35,675 nt of DNA, taken from contig NZ_JARJLT010000253.1 of the NCBI RefSeq assembly GCF_029335315.1, positions 1-35,675 of the forward strand. Reading direction: 5' to 3'. Below are positions 9,799 through 18,258 of this stretch, one piece after another; position 1 is the stretch's first letter; each line of letters begins with the position of its first letter. Both the position numbers and the translations under genes were made by a program. Below the pieces are notes generated by a model that did no database searches, was not told the DNA's origin, and saw only the letters and a list, made by a program, of their open reading frames with translations. Source of the DNA: Pseudomonas citronellolis (GTDB lineage Bacteria; Pseudomonadota; Gammaproteobacteria; Pseudomonadales; Pseudomonadaceae).

Positions 9799-9990
9799 AT
9801 GACCATCAAGACCGCCACCCGCCAGAAATCCGCGCCCAAGCCGGCGCCGGCCGTCACCAGCCGTGAATCGCTGGAAGCCCAGGTAGCGGCCTTCCTCAAC
9901 TCCGGCGGCGAAATCCAGCAGGTCGCCAAAGGCGTCACCGGTCAGCCCAACGGCACCGCCAGCCGACACATCAGCCTCGGCAAGAAGTAA
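9799..9990 (+). CDS. Small conserved-looking cytoplasmic protein, 63 residues
   Basis: A 63-residue protein with a basic, Pro/Ala-rich, probably disordered start (TIKTATRQKSAPKPAPAVTS) followed by an amphipathic helix (RESLEAQVAAFLNSGGEIQQVAKG) and a short basic tail (ASRHISLGKK). It has its own promoter and AGGAACGG ribosome site, and a strong inverted repeat right after it. These small RNA-polymerase- or ribosome-interacting-looking proteins are common in Pseudomonas, but no function can be given from the sequence. Confidence 0.7.
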   Translation: MTIKTATRQKSAPKPAPAVTSRESLEAQVAAFLNSGGEIQQVAKGVTGQPNGTASRHISLGKK

Positions 9991-10016
9991 CCCCCCGCTC
10001 CCCCGCTGGAGCGAGC

Positions 10017-10063
10017 TTGCCCGCGAACCCACGCCGACCTCGGCCCCTTCGGTTCGCGGGCAA
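10017..10063 (+). terminator. 13-bp inverted repeat after the 63-residue gene
   Basis: TTGCCCGCGAACC (10017-10029) and GGTTCGCGGGCAA (10051-10063) are exact reverse complements around a 21-base loop. There is no U-tract, so it may be a dispersed repeat element that also acts as an RNA 3' end rather than a classic terminator. Confidence 0.5.
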
Positions 10064-10180
10064 GGGCCCAGCCCGCTACTCCCTTCGCTCGACATCCTGC
10101 GATTTTCCCCGTCGCCACTTGCATTCCGCCGCACACAGCCAATTCTTTGAGAAGCCCGAAGGACTTCCAGGAAAATCGCC

Positions 10181-11272
10181 ATGCTGCCCTCTGCGGACCG
10201 AATACTCTCGCGCAACCTGCTGGACGTGCTGATCCGCGCCGGACTCATCCTGTTCCTGGCGATCTTCTGCTTCCGCATCTTCCACCCCTTCCTCGACCTG
10301 ATGCTCTGGGCGGTGATACTCGCGGTCACCCTCTACCCGCTGCAGCTCATGCTGCAACGCGGCCTGGGTGAACGCCCGGCGCTGTCCTCGACGCTGCTCG
10401 CGCTGTTCGGCCTGGCCCTGCTGCTGGTGCCGGTGGTGGCCATCGGCTTCTCCATCGCCGACTCGGTGGCCGACCTGGTGCACCGCTTCCAGGCCAAGAG
10501 CCTGCAGATTCCCGCCCCGCCCGAGGCGGTGGCCACCTGGCCGCTGGTCGGGCCCTACCTGTACAACGCCTGGCAGCGGGTGGCCGAGGACTTCTTCGGG
10601 GTCGCCCAGCAGGCCGCGCCGCACCTGCAGGGCGTGGCCAAGACCGTCCTGGCCAAGGCCGCCGGGGTCGGCATGGAGCTGCTGCAGTTCCTCGGCGCCT
10701 TCCTCGTCGCCTGCGTGATCATGGCCTACGGCCCGCTCGGCGCGCGCACCGCCGAGGACATCGCGATCCGCATCTCCGGCGCCGAGCGCGGCCCGGACCT
10801 GGCCCGGCTGTGCACCGCGACCATCCGCGCGGTGGCCCAGGGCGTGGTCGGCGTGGCATTCATCCAGACCCTGCTGCTGGGCGTGGGCTTCATCGTCATG
10901 GGCATCCCCGGCGCCGGCCTGCTGTCGCTGGCGGTGCTGCTGCTGGGCATCGTCCAGCTGCCGGTGGCGGTGATCTCGCTGCCGGCGATCGGCTACGTGT
11001 TCTGGAGCGGCGACTACAGCACCGTGAGCAGCGTGGTGTTCACCATCTGGACGGTGCTGGCGGGGCTCTCGGACAACGTGCTGAAGCCGCTGATGCTGGG
11101 CCGCGGGGTCGCCGTGCCGATGCCGGTGATCCTCCTCGGCGCGCTCGGCGGCATGCTCACCGGCGGCATCATCGGCCTGTTCATCGGCCCGGTGGTGCTG
11201 GCCCTGGGCTTCCAGCTGTTCATGACCTGGGTGCGCGAAAGCCGCAACGACGAACCCGAGGTTTCACCCTGA
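10181..11272 (+). CDS. AI-2E family transporter
   Basis: A 363-residue inner-membrane protein of the AI-2E (PerM/TqsA) family. About eight hydrophobic segments are visible, with the family's C-terminal signature around SDNVLKPLMLGRG, where the Asp-Asn and Lys-Pro are conserved, followed by the LLGALGGMLTGGIIGLFIGPVVLA helices. Members export autoinducer-2 or act as antiporters; substrate here unknown. It overlaps the convergent TetR gene by 9 bases at the 3' ends. Confidence 0.87.
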   Translation: MLPSADRILSRNLLDVLIRAGLILFLAIFCFRIFHPFLDLMLWAVILAVTLYPLQLMLQRGLGERPALSSTLLALFGLALLLVPVVAIGFSIADSVADLVHRFQAKSLQIPAPPEAVATWPLVGPYLYNAWQRVAEDFFGVAQQAAPHLQGVAKTVLAKAAGVGMELLQFLGAFLVACVIMAYGPLGARTAEDIAIRISGAERGPDLARLCTATIRAVAQGVVGVAFIQTLLLGVGFIVMGIPGAGLLSLAVLLLGIVQLPVAVISLPAIGYVFWSGDYSTVSSVVFTIWTVLAGLSDNVLKPLMLGRGVAVPMPVILLGALGGMLTGGIIGLFIGPVVLALGFQLFMTWVRESRNDEPEVSP

Positions 11273-11920
11273 GCCCTGGCCGCCCAGGCGCGCCAGGTAC
11301 AGCTGTTCCAGCTGCGCCTGCCAGCGCCGCCGGCGCGGCGCGTCCAGTTCCAGCAGCAGCGCGTAGCGCCAACCACCCCAGGCGGCCATGAACAGCGCCT
11401 CGGCGGTGTCCGCGTCGACCGGCCGGGGCAGGTCGACGCAGGCCTGCAGCGCTTCGCGCCACTTGCCCGCGAGTTCCTCGTAGACCCGTTGGTGGTGCTT
11501 GGGCTCGGCGATCAATTGCTCCAGCTGCAGCAGCTCGCCGTCGACCAGCGGCATGCCCAGCCCGGCGCCCAGGTCGAGCAGCCGGCGCACGCGCTCGCGC
11601 CAGTCCAGCGGCGGCGCTATCACTTCGCTGTCGATGCGCGCCGCCAGGCTCTCCAGGCAGTGCCGCACGTAGCCGGAGAGCAGCGCCTCCTTGCTCGGGA
11701 AATAGTCGTACAGGGTGCCCACCGCCACCCCGGCCTCCAGCGCCACCGCGCGGGTGGTGACCCCGGCCCAGCCGTCGCGCCGGCAAATCCGAACGAAGGC
11801 CTCGTAGATGGCCTCCACGGTGAAGCGCGCGCGGGCCTGGGTGGGCCGCTTCAGCGGCTTGGCCCGTGGCCCCGGCGCCACGCTGGCCGGCTTGCGGCCT
11901 TTTCCGAACCCGTCGTGCAT
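11264..11920 (-). CDS. TetR/AcrR family transcriptional regulator
   Basis: A 218-residue repressor-type protein. The N-terminal helix-turn-helix covers roughly residues 30-75, with the typical GVAVGTLYDYFPSKEALL recognition segment; the rest is the ligand-binding helical domain. It is divergent from the DUF2855 gene with only 54 bases between the starts, so it most likely represses that gene and itself. Its extended basic N-terminus (KGRKPASVAPGPRAKPLKRPTQ) is long for the family. Confidence 0.88.
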   Translation of the reverse strand: MHDGFGKGRKPASVAPGPRAKPLKRPTQARARFTVEAIYEAFVRICRRDGWAGVTTRAVALEAGVAVGTLYDYFPSKEALLSGYVRHCLESLAARIDSEVIAPPLDWRERVRRLLDLGAGLGMPLVDGELLQLEQLIAEPKHHQRVYEELAGKWREALQACVDLPRPVDADTAEALFMAAWGGWRYALLLELDAPRRRRWQAQLEQLYLARLGGQGSG

Positions 11921-11974
11921 CGCGTCTCGCTAGCCTGTAGGCATCCCATCCGCCATCGAGAAAGGAGCCGGAAA

Positions 11975-13081
11975 ATGGAAGGAAGCGTCACGGTAACACG
12001 CCTGCTGAACCGCAAGAACGCCCTCGACCAGGGCCGCCTGGAGCACCACGAGCAACGCCTGGCCGTGCAACCCGGCGAAGCGCTGCTGGCCATCGAGCGC
12101 TGCGCGCTGACCACCAACAACATCACCTACGCCGCCTTCGGCGACTCCATGCAGTACTGGCAGTTCTTCCCCAGCGGCGAGGACGCCTGGGGCCACATCC
12201 CGGCCTGGGGCTTCGCCCGCGTGCTGGCTTCCGGCGTGCCTGGCGTCGAGGTCGGCGAGCGCTTCTACGGCTACTTCCCGCTGGCCAGCCACCTGCTGAT
12301 GCGCCCGGAACGGGTCAGCGAGCGCGGCTTCTACGACGGCGCCGAACACCGCCAGGCGCTGGTCTCGGCGTACAACCAGTACACCCGCTGCAGCTGGGAC
12401 GCCTACTACCGCGCGGACCAGGAGAACCTGCAGATCCTCCTCAAGCCGCTGTTCCTGACCTCGGCCATGCTCGCCGACTTCCTCGCCGACAACGCTTACT
12501 TCGGCGCCGAGCGCCTGGTGTTCTCCAGCGCCTCCAGCAAGACCGCCTACGGCACCGCCGTGTGCCTGGAGAACGCGCCGGTGGAACGCATCGCCCTGAC
12601 CTCGCCGCGCAACCTCGACTTCGTCGCGGGCCTGGGCTGCTACCAGCAGACGCTGGCCTACGCCGACCTGGAGCGGCTGGACGCCAGCCGGCCGACCCTC
12701 TACGTCGACTTCGCCGGCGACCTGCCGCTGCGCGAGCGGGTCCACCGGCATTTCGCCGACCACCTGCGCTACAGCTGCATGGCCGGCTCCGCCCAGGTCG
12801 CGGCGCCGGCCGACCTGAGCGCGCTGCAGGGGCCGAAGCCGGAGCTGTTCTTCGCCCCCATCCAGATCCGCAAGCGCAACGCCGACTGGGGCCCGGAGAA
12901 GGTCAGCCAGTACATCGGCGAAGGCCTGCTGGAATTCTATGGCAAGGTCAGCCACGGCCCACGGCCGCTGCTGCGGGTGGTGGAGTCCGAGGGTCTGGAC
13001 GCGGCGCAACGGGTGATCACCGACCTGCTGCATGGACGGGTGGACGCCGACGAGGGCCACGTGATCCGCCTGCCGGGCTGA
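11975..13081 (+). CDS. DUF2855 family protein
   Basis: A 368-residue protein matching the DUF2855 layout, which resembles a medium-chain dehydrogenase/reductase (GroES plus Rossmann) without the zinc ligands: ITYAAFGDSMQYWQFFP, WGFARVLASGVPGVEVGERFYGYFPL and a Rossmann-like LVFSSASSKTAYG. The ATG at 11975 follows AAAGGAGCCGG. Divergent from the TetR gene, so probably under its control. Catalytic activity unknown. Confidence 0.82.
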   Translation: MEGSVTVTRLLNRKNALDQGRLEHHEQRLAVQPGEALLAIERCALTTNNITYAAFGDSMQYWQFFPSGEDAWGHIPAWGFARVLASGVPGVEVGERFYGYFPLASHLLMRPERVSERGFYDGAEHRQALVSAYNQYTRCSWDAYYRADQENLQILLKPLFLTSAMLADFLADNAYFGAERLVFSSASSKTAYGTAVCLENAPVERIALTSPRNLDFVAGLGCYQQTLAYADLERLDASRPTLYVDFAGDLPLRERVHRHFADHLRYSCMAGSAQVAAPADLSALQGPKPELFFAPIQIRKRNADWGPEKVSQYIGEGLLEFYGKVSHGPRPLLRVVESEGLDAAQRVITDLLHGRVDADEGHVIRLPG

Positions 13082-13124
13082 GCACGGGGTACAATGGCGG
13101 CTTTCCCGCCGCCGATTCCCTCTC

Positions 13125-13835
13125 ATGACCGAAGCCATCCGCCTGTCCAAGCGCCTCGCCGAACTGCTGCCCTGCTCCCGCCGCGAGGCCGAGCTGTACA
13201 TCGAGGGAGGCTGGGTCACGGTGGATGGCCAACCCGTCGACGAGCCGCACTTCCGCGTCGCCGAGCAACGCGTCGAGCTGCTCCCCGGGGCCATCCCGGC
13301 GCCGATCCCGCCGGCCACCCTGCTGCTCTACAAACCCGCTGGGTACAGCGCCGAACAGGCCATGGGCCTGCTGCTGGCGGCCAACCGCTGGGAAGCCGAC
13401 AGCGCAGAGCAACGGCCGCTGAGCAAGCATTTCGCCCGCCAGCAGAGCGTCACGCCGCTGGACGACGAGGCCAGCGGGCTGCTGGTGTTCACCCAGAACT
13501 ACGGCGTGCTGCACCGCCTGCAGGACGACGCGGCGACCATCGAGCACGAGTACCTGGTGGAAGTCAGCGGTGGCCTCGATGACGCCGGTCTCGCGCGCCT
13601 GCGCCACGGCCTGCTGTTCCAGGGCCGGCCGCTGCCGGCGCTGAAGGTCAGCTGGCAGAACGAAACCCGTCTGCGCTTCGCCGGCAAGGGCTTCCGCCCC
13701 GGCCAGATCGCCGACATGTGCCGCCAGGTCGGCCTGCAGGTCGTGGGCATCCGCCGCCTGCGCCTGGGCGGCGTGTCCATGGGCAAGATGGAACCGGGGC
13801 AGTGGCGCTACCTGCTGCCCGCCGAGCGTTTCTGA
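13125..13835 (+). CDS. RsuA-family rRNA pseudouridine synthase
   Basis: A 236-residue protein with an N-terminal S4 RNA-binding domain (IRLSKRLAELLPCSRREAELYIEGGWVTVDG, residues about 4-35) and a pseudouridine synthase domain. The usual catalytic motif G-R-L-D is replaced by T-P-L-D (VTPLDDEASGLLVFTQ); the catalytic Asp is kept. The C-terminal GIRRLRLGGVSMGKMEPGQWRYL block is typical. It presumably modifies a uridine in rRNA. It reads away from the DUF2855 gene with a 43-base gap. Confidence 0.88.
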   Translation: MTEAIRLSKRLAELLPCSRREAELYIEGGWVTVDGQPVDEPHFRVAEQRVELLPGAIPAPIPPATLLLYKPAGYSAEQAMGLLLAANRWEADSAEQRPLSKHFARQQSVTPLDDEASGLLVFTQNYGVLHRLQDDAATIEHEYLVEVSGGLDDAGLARLRHGLLFQGRPLPALKVSWQNETRLRFAGKGFRPGQIADMCRQVGLQVVGIRRLRLGGVSMGKMEPGQWRYLLPAERF

Positions 13836-13841
13836 GGTTCC

Positions 13842-14777
13842 CTACAGCGGCTCGGCCAGGCCGCGCAGGACAGTCTTGAAGGCTTCGATCTGCTCGGCGC
13901 TGAAGCGCGCGAAGACCTTGGCCTGCTGTTCCTCGGCGATGCTCCAGAGGGTTTCCGCCTGGTCGATGCCGGCGGCGGTCAGCGCGCAGCCGCCCTCCCC
14001 GGTCTGCAACAGACCCTTGCGTTCGAGGTTGGCGCGGGCCTCCTCGATCTCGCGCAGCGGCATCGCCACCAGCTGCTGCAGGGCGCCGGTGTCCAGGCTG
14101 GCGTCCTTCTCCATCACCATCAGCATGCGCGCCTCGCTGGTGCGCAGGCCGCTGGCCATCTGCCGCGGCTGGTACTCGGCCTGGTAGCAGCGCACCGCCT
14201 GGGTCATCAGGTAGTAGAGGTTGTGGTTCAGGCGGCCCTGGAAGGCCGTGCGCGGCAGCCCGGCCTGGACTTCGCGCAGGCGCGGGTGCGGCAGCACGCT
14301 GGAGTACACGCCCTGATGGTAGAGCAGCGGGGCGCGGCCGAGGTCGTCGAAGGCCAGCACGCGGCCGATCAGAATCCAGTGGTCGCCGCCGTCCAGGCGC
14401 TGGTGCAGGGCGCACTGGAAGCGCGCCGCGCAGTCCGGCAGCAGCGGCGCGCCACCGGCGCCCTCCTCGCAGGCGACGCCGGCGAACTTGTCGGCGCTGG
14501 GCCGGGCGAACTGGTTGGACAGGTCGATCTGGTCGGCGGCCAGCACGTTCACTGCGAAGTGGCTGGCCCGGTCGAACACGGCCAGGCTGGTGGCGCGCTT
14601 GTCGATGCTCCAGAGCACCAGCGGCGGGTCGAGGGATACCGAGTTGAAGCTGTTGGCGGTCATGCCGACGCGCTCGCCCTCGGCGGCGGCGGTCATCACG
14701 GTGACGCCGGTGGCGAAGTTACCCAGGGCACGGCGGAAGGCGCGCGGGTCCAGGCCCGCTTCGTTGTTCTGGTTCAT
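13842..14777 (-). CDS. C1-hpah: 4-HPA 3-hydroxylase reductase component C1 (flavin reductase with MarR-like tail)
   Basis: A 311-residue protein. Residues 1-170 form a flavin reductase domain (FRRALGNFATGVTVMTA, GMTANSFNSVSLDPPLVLWSI, HFAVNVLAADQ). Residues about 180-311 look like a MarR-type winged-helix domain. This exact two-domain arrangement is known in C1 of Acinetobacter baumannii 4-hydroxyphenylacetate 3-hydroxylase, where the tail is autoinhibitory and 4-HPA binding speeds NADH oxidation. It supplies reduced FMN to the oxygenase encoded just upstream (88-base gap, same strand). The two genes form an operon that feeds homoprotocatechuate to the hpa pathway. Confidence 0.9.
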   Translation of the reverse strand: MNQNNEAGLDPRAFRRALGNFATGVTVMTAAAEGERVGMTANSFNSVSLDPPLVLWSIDKRATSLAVFDRASHFAVNVLAADQIDLSNQFARPSADKFAGVACEEGAGGAPLLPDCAARFQCALHQRLDGGDHWILIGRVLAFDDLGRAPLLYHQGVYSSVLPHPRLREVQAGLPRTAFQGRLNHNLYYLMTQAVRCYQAEYQPRQMASGLRTSEARMLMVMEKDASLDTGALQQLVAMPLREIEEARANLERKGLLQTGEGGCALTAAGIDQAETLWSIAEEQQAKVFARFSAEQIEAFKTVLRGLAEPL

Positions 14778-14865
14778 GGCGGTTCCTCCACGCCGGCGCG
14801 GGGCCGGCGGGACATAGGCGTGGGGAAGTGCGGCTAAGGCGCGGGGACCCAGTGACGCAAAAGAC

Positions 14866-16035
14866 TCAGACCATGCTCGGGTCCGGCTCCAGCCCCATCA
14901 GCTCGCGGCCGAGGATCTGCGCACAGACGTCATAGTCGGTGTAGGCGTGGGCGCCGGTCATGTGCGAGTCGCGGAACAGCCGCTGCATCTCGTTGCTCTC
15001 GAACCAGGCGGTGCCGCCGGCGGCTTCGAACAGGCGGTCCACCGCCTGGATGCACATCTTCACCGCGTAGCCCTGGTTGGTGCGCCAGTAGGCCAGGGTC
15101 TCGCGGCTCGGGTACTCGTGGCGCTCGCCGTGCTCGGCGTGTTCCTGCCAGGTCTTCTCGAGGAAGGCGCGGGCGGCGGCGACCTGGTGGGTGGACTCGG
15201 CCAGGCGCATCAGCGCCGGGGTGGCGGTGCCGACGCTGGCGCCGGTGTAGGCGCGTACGCGGTTGCGGGTCTTCTCGCGGAAGGCTTCGAGCATGCGCTC
15301 GGCGATGCCCAGGCTGATGGAGGCGAAGCCGCTGGCGAAGTACGGGCGGTACGGCGTGTAGAAAATCTTGCTGTAGGGGTACAGGCCGAAGCCGGCGGAG
15401 CGGCCTTCCATCATGTCCTTGGCCGCCTGGATGCGGTGGTTGGGCACGAAGGCATCCTTCACCACCAGGGTCTTGGTGCCGCTGCCCTTCATGCCCATGG
15501 CGAACCAGTCGTCGCGGATCTCGTAGTCGCTGCGCGGCAGCACGGCGAAGCAGTAGACCGGCTCGCCCTCGGCGTTCTGCCGGCGGCAGCCGAGGATCGC
15601 CCACTCGGCGTGGTCGCTGCCGCTGCTCCAGCCCATCTCGCCGTTGAACAGCAGGCCGCCCTCGACTTCCTGCACGCGGCCGAACGGCGCGATGCTGCTG
15701 CTGGCGGTGGCGTCGGGGTTCCCGGCCCAGACTTCGTCCTGCAGTTGCCTGGAGAACATCGCCAGTTGGTGGCTATGGGTGCACAGCAGGCTGAAGGCCC
15801 AGGCGGTGCTGGCGCAGGCGCCGGCCAGGGCGATCACGCAGTCGGCGAATTCCGGCAGGGAGATCTCCATGCCGCCGTAGCAGCGCGGCTGGAAGGCGCG
15901 GTGCATGCCGATGCCCTTGAGCAGGGCGATGTTCTCCGCCGGCACCATCCGCTCCTGTTCGGCGCGGGCGGCATTGGCGGCGATGGCGGGCAGGATCGAC
16001 TTCAGGTCTTCGAGCAGGGGGTTTGGCTTTTTCAT
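14866..16035 (-). CDS. C2-hpah: 4-HPA 3-hydroxylase oxygenase component C2
   Basis: A 389-residue flavin-dependent monooxygenase with an acyl-CoA-dehydrogenase fold. Stretches such as GMHRAFQPRCYGGMEISLPE, CASTAWAFSLLCTHSHQLAMFS, DATASSSIAPFG and HMTGAHAYTDYDVCAQILGR closely match what I remember of the A. baumannii C2 component. It uses reduced FMN and oxygen to convert 4-hydroxyphenylacetate to 3,4-dihydroxyphenylacetate. It is first in the C2-C1 operon, and a near-copy of the hpa operator motif lies about 230 bases upstream. The N-terminus is shorter than that of the Acinetobacter protein. Confidence 0.93.
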   Translation of the reverse strand: MKKPNPLLEDLKSILPAIAANAARAEQERMVPAENIALLKGIGMHRAFQPRCYGGMEISLPEFADCVIALAGACASTAWAFSLLCTHSHQLAMFSRQLQDEVWAGNPDATASSSIAPFGRVQEVEGGLLFNGEMGWSSGSDHAEWAILGCRRQNAEGEPVYCFAVLPRSDYEIRDDWFAMGMKGSGTKTLVVKDAFVPNHRIQAAKDMMEGRSAGFGLYPYSKIFYTPYRPYFASGFASISLGIAERMLEAFREKTRNRVRAYTGASVGTATPALMRLAESTHQVAAARAFLEKTWQEHAEHGERHEYPSRETLAYWRTNQGYAVKMCIQAVDRLFEAAGGTAWFESNEMQRLFRDSHMTGAHAYTDYDVCAQILGRELMGLEPDPSMV

Positions 16036-16347
16036 CTGGGCGGCCCTTGATTGTTATTGGAGGCGCGCCGCCGTCGCGAACGCTCGGGACTGGCGGCGGG
16101 GATCTCATGGCGAGAGGCGTGGCAAGAGAGTCAGGGCCGATTATGGGAGCCGCCCGACGTCGCCTTGAATGCAACTTCCGGGCACTCGATTGCACTTTTC
16201 ATGGCGCTTTTTCCTGCGCCACAAGGCATCGACCCAACTGCAGGCCAGGCGCCACGCGGGATTGGTTAACATGTGAACGTTATGAAGGAAAAATTCCGTT
16301 ATCATGGCGCCCGTCCCTCCGCCGCCCTTCGTCCGAGCGAGCCGCCG
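16036..16347. other. Divergent intergenic region between hydroxylase and MFS genes
   Basis: This 312-base region must hold the promoters of both the leftward hydroxylase operon and the rightward MFS gene. The only specific site I can support is the palindrome-like GTTAACATGTGAAC at 16265-16278. No convincing gene lies in it. Confidence 0.6.
16265..16278. promoter_or_regulatory. Candidate HpaR operator upstream of the hydroxylase and MFS genes
   Basis: GTTAACATGTGAAC is a near-palindrome that shares TAACATGT-AACG (12 of 13 bases) with the second operator-like site of the hpa promoter (20434-20447). It lies about 230 bases from the hydroxylase start and about 70 bases before the MFS start, so the target could be either. 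Confidence 0.5.
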
Positions 16348-17601
16348 ATGTCCGCTTCCCGTCCCTGGCCGAACAGCCTGCGCGCGCTGCGCCACCGTAA
16401 TTTCCGCCTGTACTTCGGCGGCCACGCGGTCTCCACCCTGGGCACCTGGATCCAGCAGGTGGCGCTGGCCTGGCTGGTCTACCGGCTGACCGGCTCGGCG
16501 GCGCTGCTCGGCGTCACCAGTTGCGTGGCACTGCTGCCGCAACTGCTCATCGGCCCGCTCGCCGGGGCCTGGATCGACCGCCACGACAAGCGCCGTCTGC
16601 TGCTCGCCAGCCAGAGCCTGATGGCGCTGCAGGCCGGCGGGCTGGCGGCGCTGACCACCGCCGGGCTGATCACCCCGGCGCTGCTGATCGGCATGTCGGC
16701 GCTGCTCGGCGTGCTCAGCGCCTTCGACACGCCGCTGCGGCAGTCGCTGCTCAGCCGCTTCGTCGACGACCGCGCCGACCTGCCCAACGCCCTGGCGCTG
16801 AACGCCTCGCTGTTCACCTGCTCGCGCTTCGTCGGCCCGCCGCTGGCCGGGCTGCTGCTGGGCTTCACCAGCGAGAGCCTGTGCTTCGCCCTCAACGCCC
16901 TGTCCTACCTGGCGCTGGTCGCCGGCCTGCTGCTGGTGCGACTGCCGCCGGGGGTGCGCGCCAGCGGCAGCATGGGCAGCGTGTTCCGCGAGGGCCTGGA
17001 CTACGCCCTGCGCACTCCCAGCGTGCGGCGGATGATGCTCGGCGTGCTGCTGGTGAACCTCACGGCGTCCAGCTACGCGGTGTTGCTGCCGGTGTTCGCC
17101 CGCGACATCTTCACCGGCGACGCGCGCACCCTCGGCTGGCTATGGGGCGCGGCCGGCTTCGGTTCGCTGCTGTCGAGCCTGTTCCTGGCGCAGCACCAGG
17201 ACCCCGCGCGGCTGCCACGGATCATCCTCGTCTCGGCCCTGGCCAGCGCCGCCGCGCTGCTGCTGTTCGCCGCCAGCCGCAGCCTGCCGCTGTCGCTGGC
17301 GGCCATGGCGCTGCTGGGTTTCGGCGTGACGGTGAACAACGTCGGCACCAACATCGTCCTGCAGAGCGGCGCGCCGGAGGCGCTGCGCGGGCGGGTGGTG
17401 TCGATCTACACCGCCACGCGCTTCGGTTTCGACGCCATCGGCGGGCTGCTCGCCGGGCTGATCGCCGCGCACTACGGCGGACCCTGGGCGATGGCGGTGG
17501 CCGGCGCGCTGCTGCTGGGCTATTGCGCCTGGGCCGCGAAACGGCCGCGCCACAGCGAAGCCGGGATCGCCACAGCGTCACGAGCGCAGAAGATTCGTTG
17601 A
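16348..17601 (+). CDS. MFS transporter (MFS_3 / EntS-like)
   Basis: A 417-residue twelve-helix major facilitator of the group that includes enterobactin exporter EntS. The N-terminal LRHRNFRLYFGGHAVSTLGTWIQQVALAWLVYRLTGS is the family hallmark, and the loop motif GAWIDRHDKRRLLL sits between helices 2 and 3. The start at 16348 gives the usual short cytoplasmic tail but has a poor ribosome site; an in-frame ATG at 16282 is possible. It points away from the 4-HPA hydroxylase operon; a direct role in 4-HPA use is not shown. Confidence 0.82.
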   Translation: MSASRPWPNSLRALRHRNFRLYFGGHAVSTLGTWIQQVALAWLVYRLTGSAALLGVTSCVALLPQLLIGPLAGAWIDRHDKRRLLLASQSLMALQAGGLAALTTAGLITPALLIGMSALLGVLSAFDTPLRQSLLSRFVDDRADLPNALALNASLFTCSRFVGPPLAGLLLGFTSESLCFALNALSYLALVAGLLLVRLPPGVRASGSMGSVFREGLDYALRTPSVRRMMLGVLLVNLTASSYAVLLPVFARDIFTGDARTLGWLWGAAGFGSLLSSLFLAQHQDPARLPRIILVSALASAAALLLFAASRSLPLSLAAMALLGFGVTVNNVGTNIVLQSGAPEALRGRVVSIYTATRFGFDAIGGLLAGLIAAHYGGPWAMAVAGALLLGYCAWAAKRPRHSEAGIATASRAQKIR

Positions 17602-17758
17602 CGCAGAACGGGTGGAAGCCTGCCGCCCGCCGCACTCAATCAGATTATTCTCACCTTAAATTTCGTATTTTCCTCATCCCATTAGCAGAGTATTTGGCGA
17701 CCATTAGTGGCACTACTGGCGACAGTGGGTCGCTGGAGGTTCTTCGAGGACTGCCACT

Positions 17759-17893
17759 ATGTTCTGGTACATCGATGATCTGCGCCTGCCTCATTCCCCG
17801 GGCGGAGGCCTAGTGGAACGGGCCATGCACGATCGCGTCGCGCTGCTGGATGCAGCCATCCAGCCGGTTCGCGCAAAGGCGGTGTCGCCATGA
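17759..17893 (+). CDS. Tiny hypothetical protein, first gene of an overlapping trio
   Basis: A 44-residue frame (begins MFWYIDDLRLPHSPGG) with GAGGA at 17746-17750 eight bases ahead of its ATG. Its stop overlaps the next start as ATGA. No recognised domain. The upstream 150 bases are more AT-rich than the surroundings, which fits a promoter there. Confidence 0.5.
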   Translation: MFWYIDDLRLPHSPGGGLVERAMHDRVALLDAAIQPVRAKAVSP

Positions 17894-18258
17894 ATAACGC
17901 CTGGACATCGCTCTCCGATGAGCAACGCTCAGCCTTGGCCACATTCGTTCGACGGTGCGGTATGCTCGAACGCATGTTACTGGCCACCGGAATTTTCCTG
18001 GTGCTCATCCCCCTGGCCCTACTGCTGCTGCACCTCCCAGGCGACAGACCAATACCAGCACTTCTACTCGGCATCAGCGCCACAACCCTGCTCCTGATGG
18101 TCGGCCTGGTGGGCTTGCACTGCGCCTTGATGCAATCGGCGAAGCGCAAGGCGCTGGCCTGCGGAGTACCCGCCGCGCTGCTGCACACGGCCAGCATCAG
18201 GACGCACTCACTTCTGCGACGAGGTAACTCCAAACATGAGCGATTCGATCAGCGATGA
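17890..18258 (+). CDS. Hypothetical small membrane protein (middle of trio)
   Basis: A 122-residue protein with a charged N-terminus and two hydrophobic segments (MLLATGIFLVLIPLALLLLHL and PALLLGISATTLLLMVGLVGLHCALM), so probably a two-helix inner-membrane hairpin. It starts inside the previous stop codon and its 3' end overlaps the next gene by 23 bases. No family recognised. Confidence 0.6.
   Translation: MNNAWTSLSDEQRSALATFVRRCGMLERMLLATGIFLVLIPLALLLLHLPGDRPIPALLLGISATTLLLMVGLVGLHCALMQSAKRKALACGVPAALLHTASIRTHSLLRRGNSKHERFDQR

Noticed and set aside
6975-9866. Very long forward open frame (963 codons) across the S1-protein and exporter genes
   Set aside because: Low-complexity His/Gln/Ala/Asp translation antisense to two well-supported genes.
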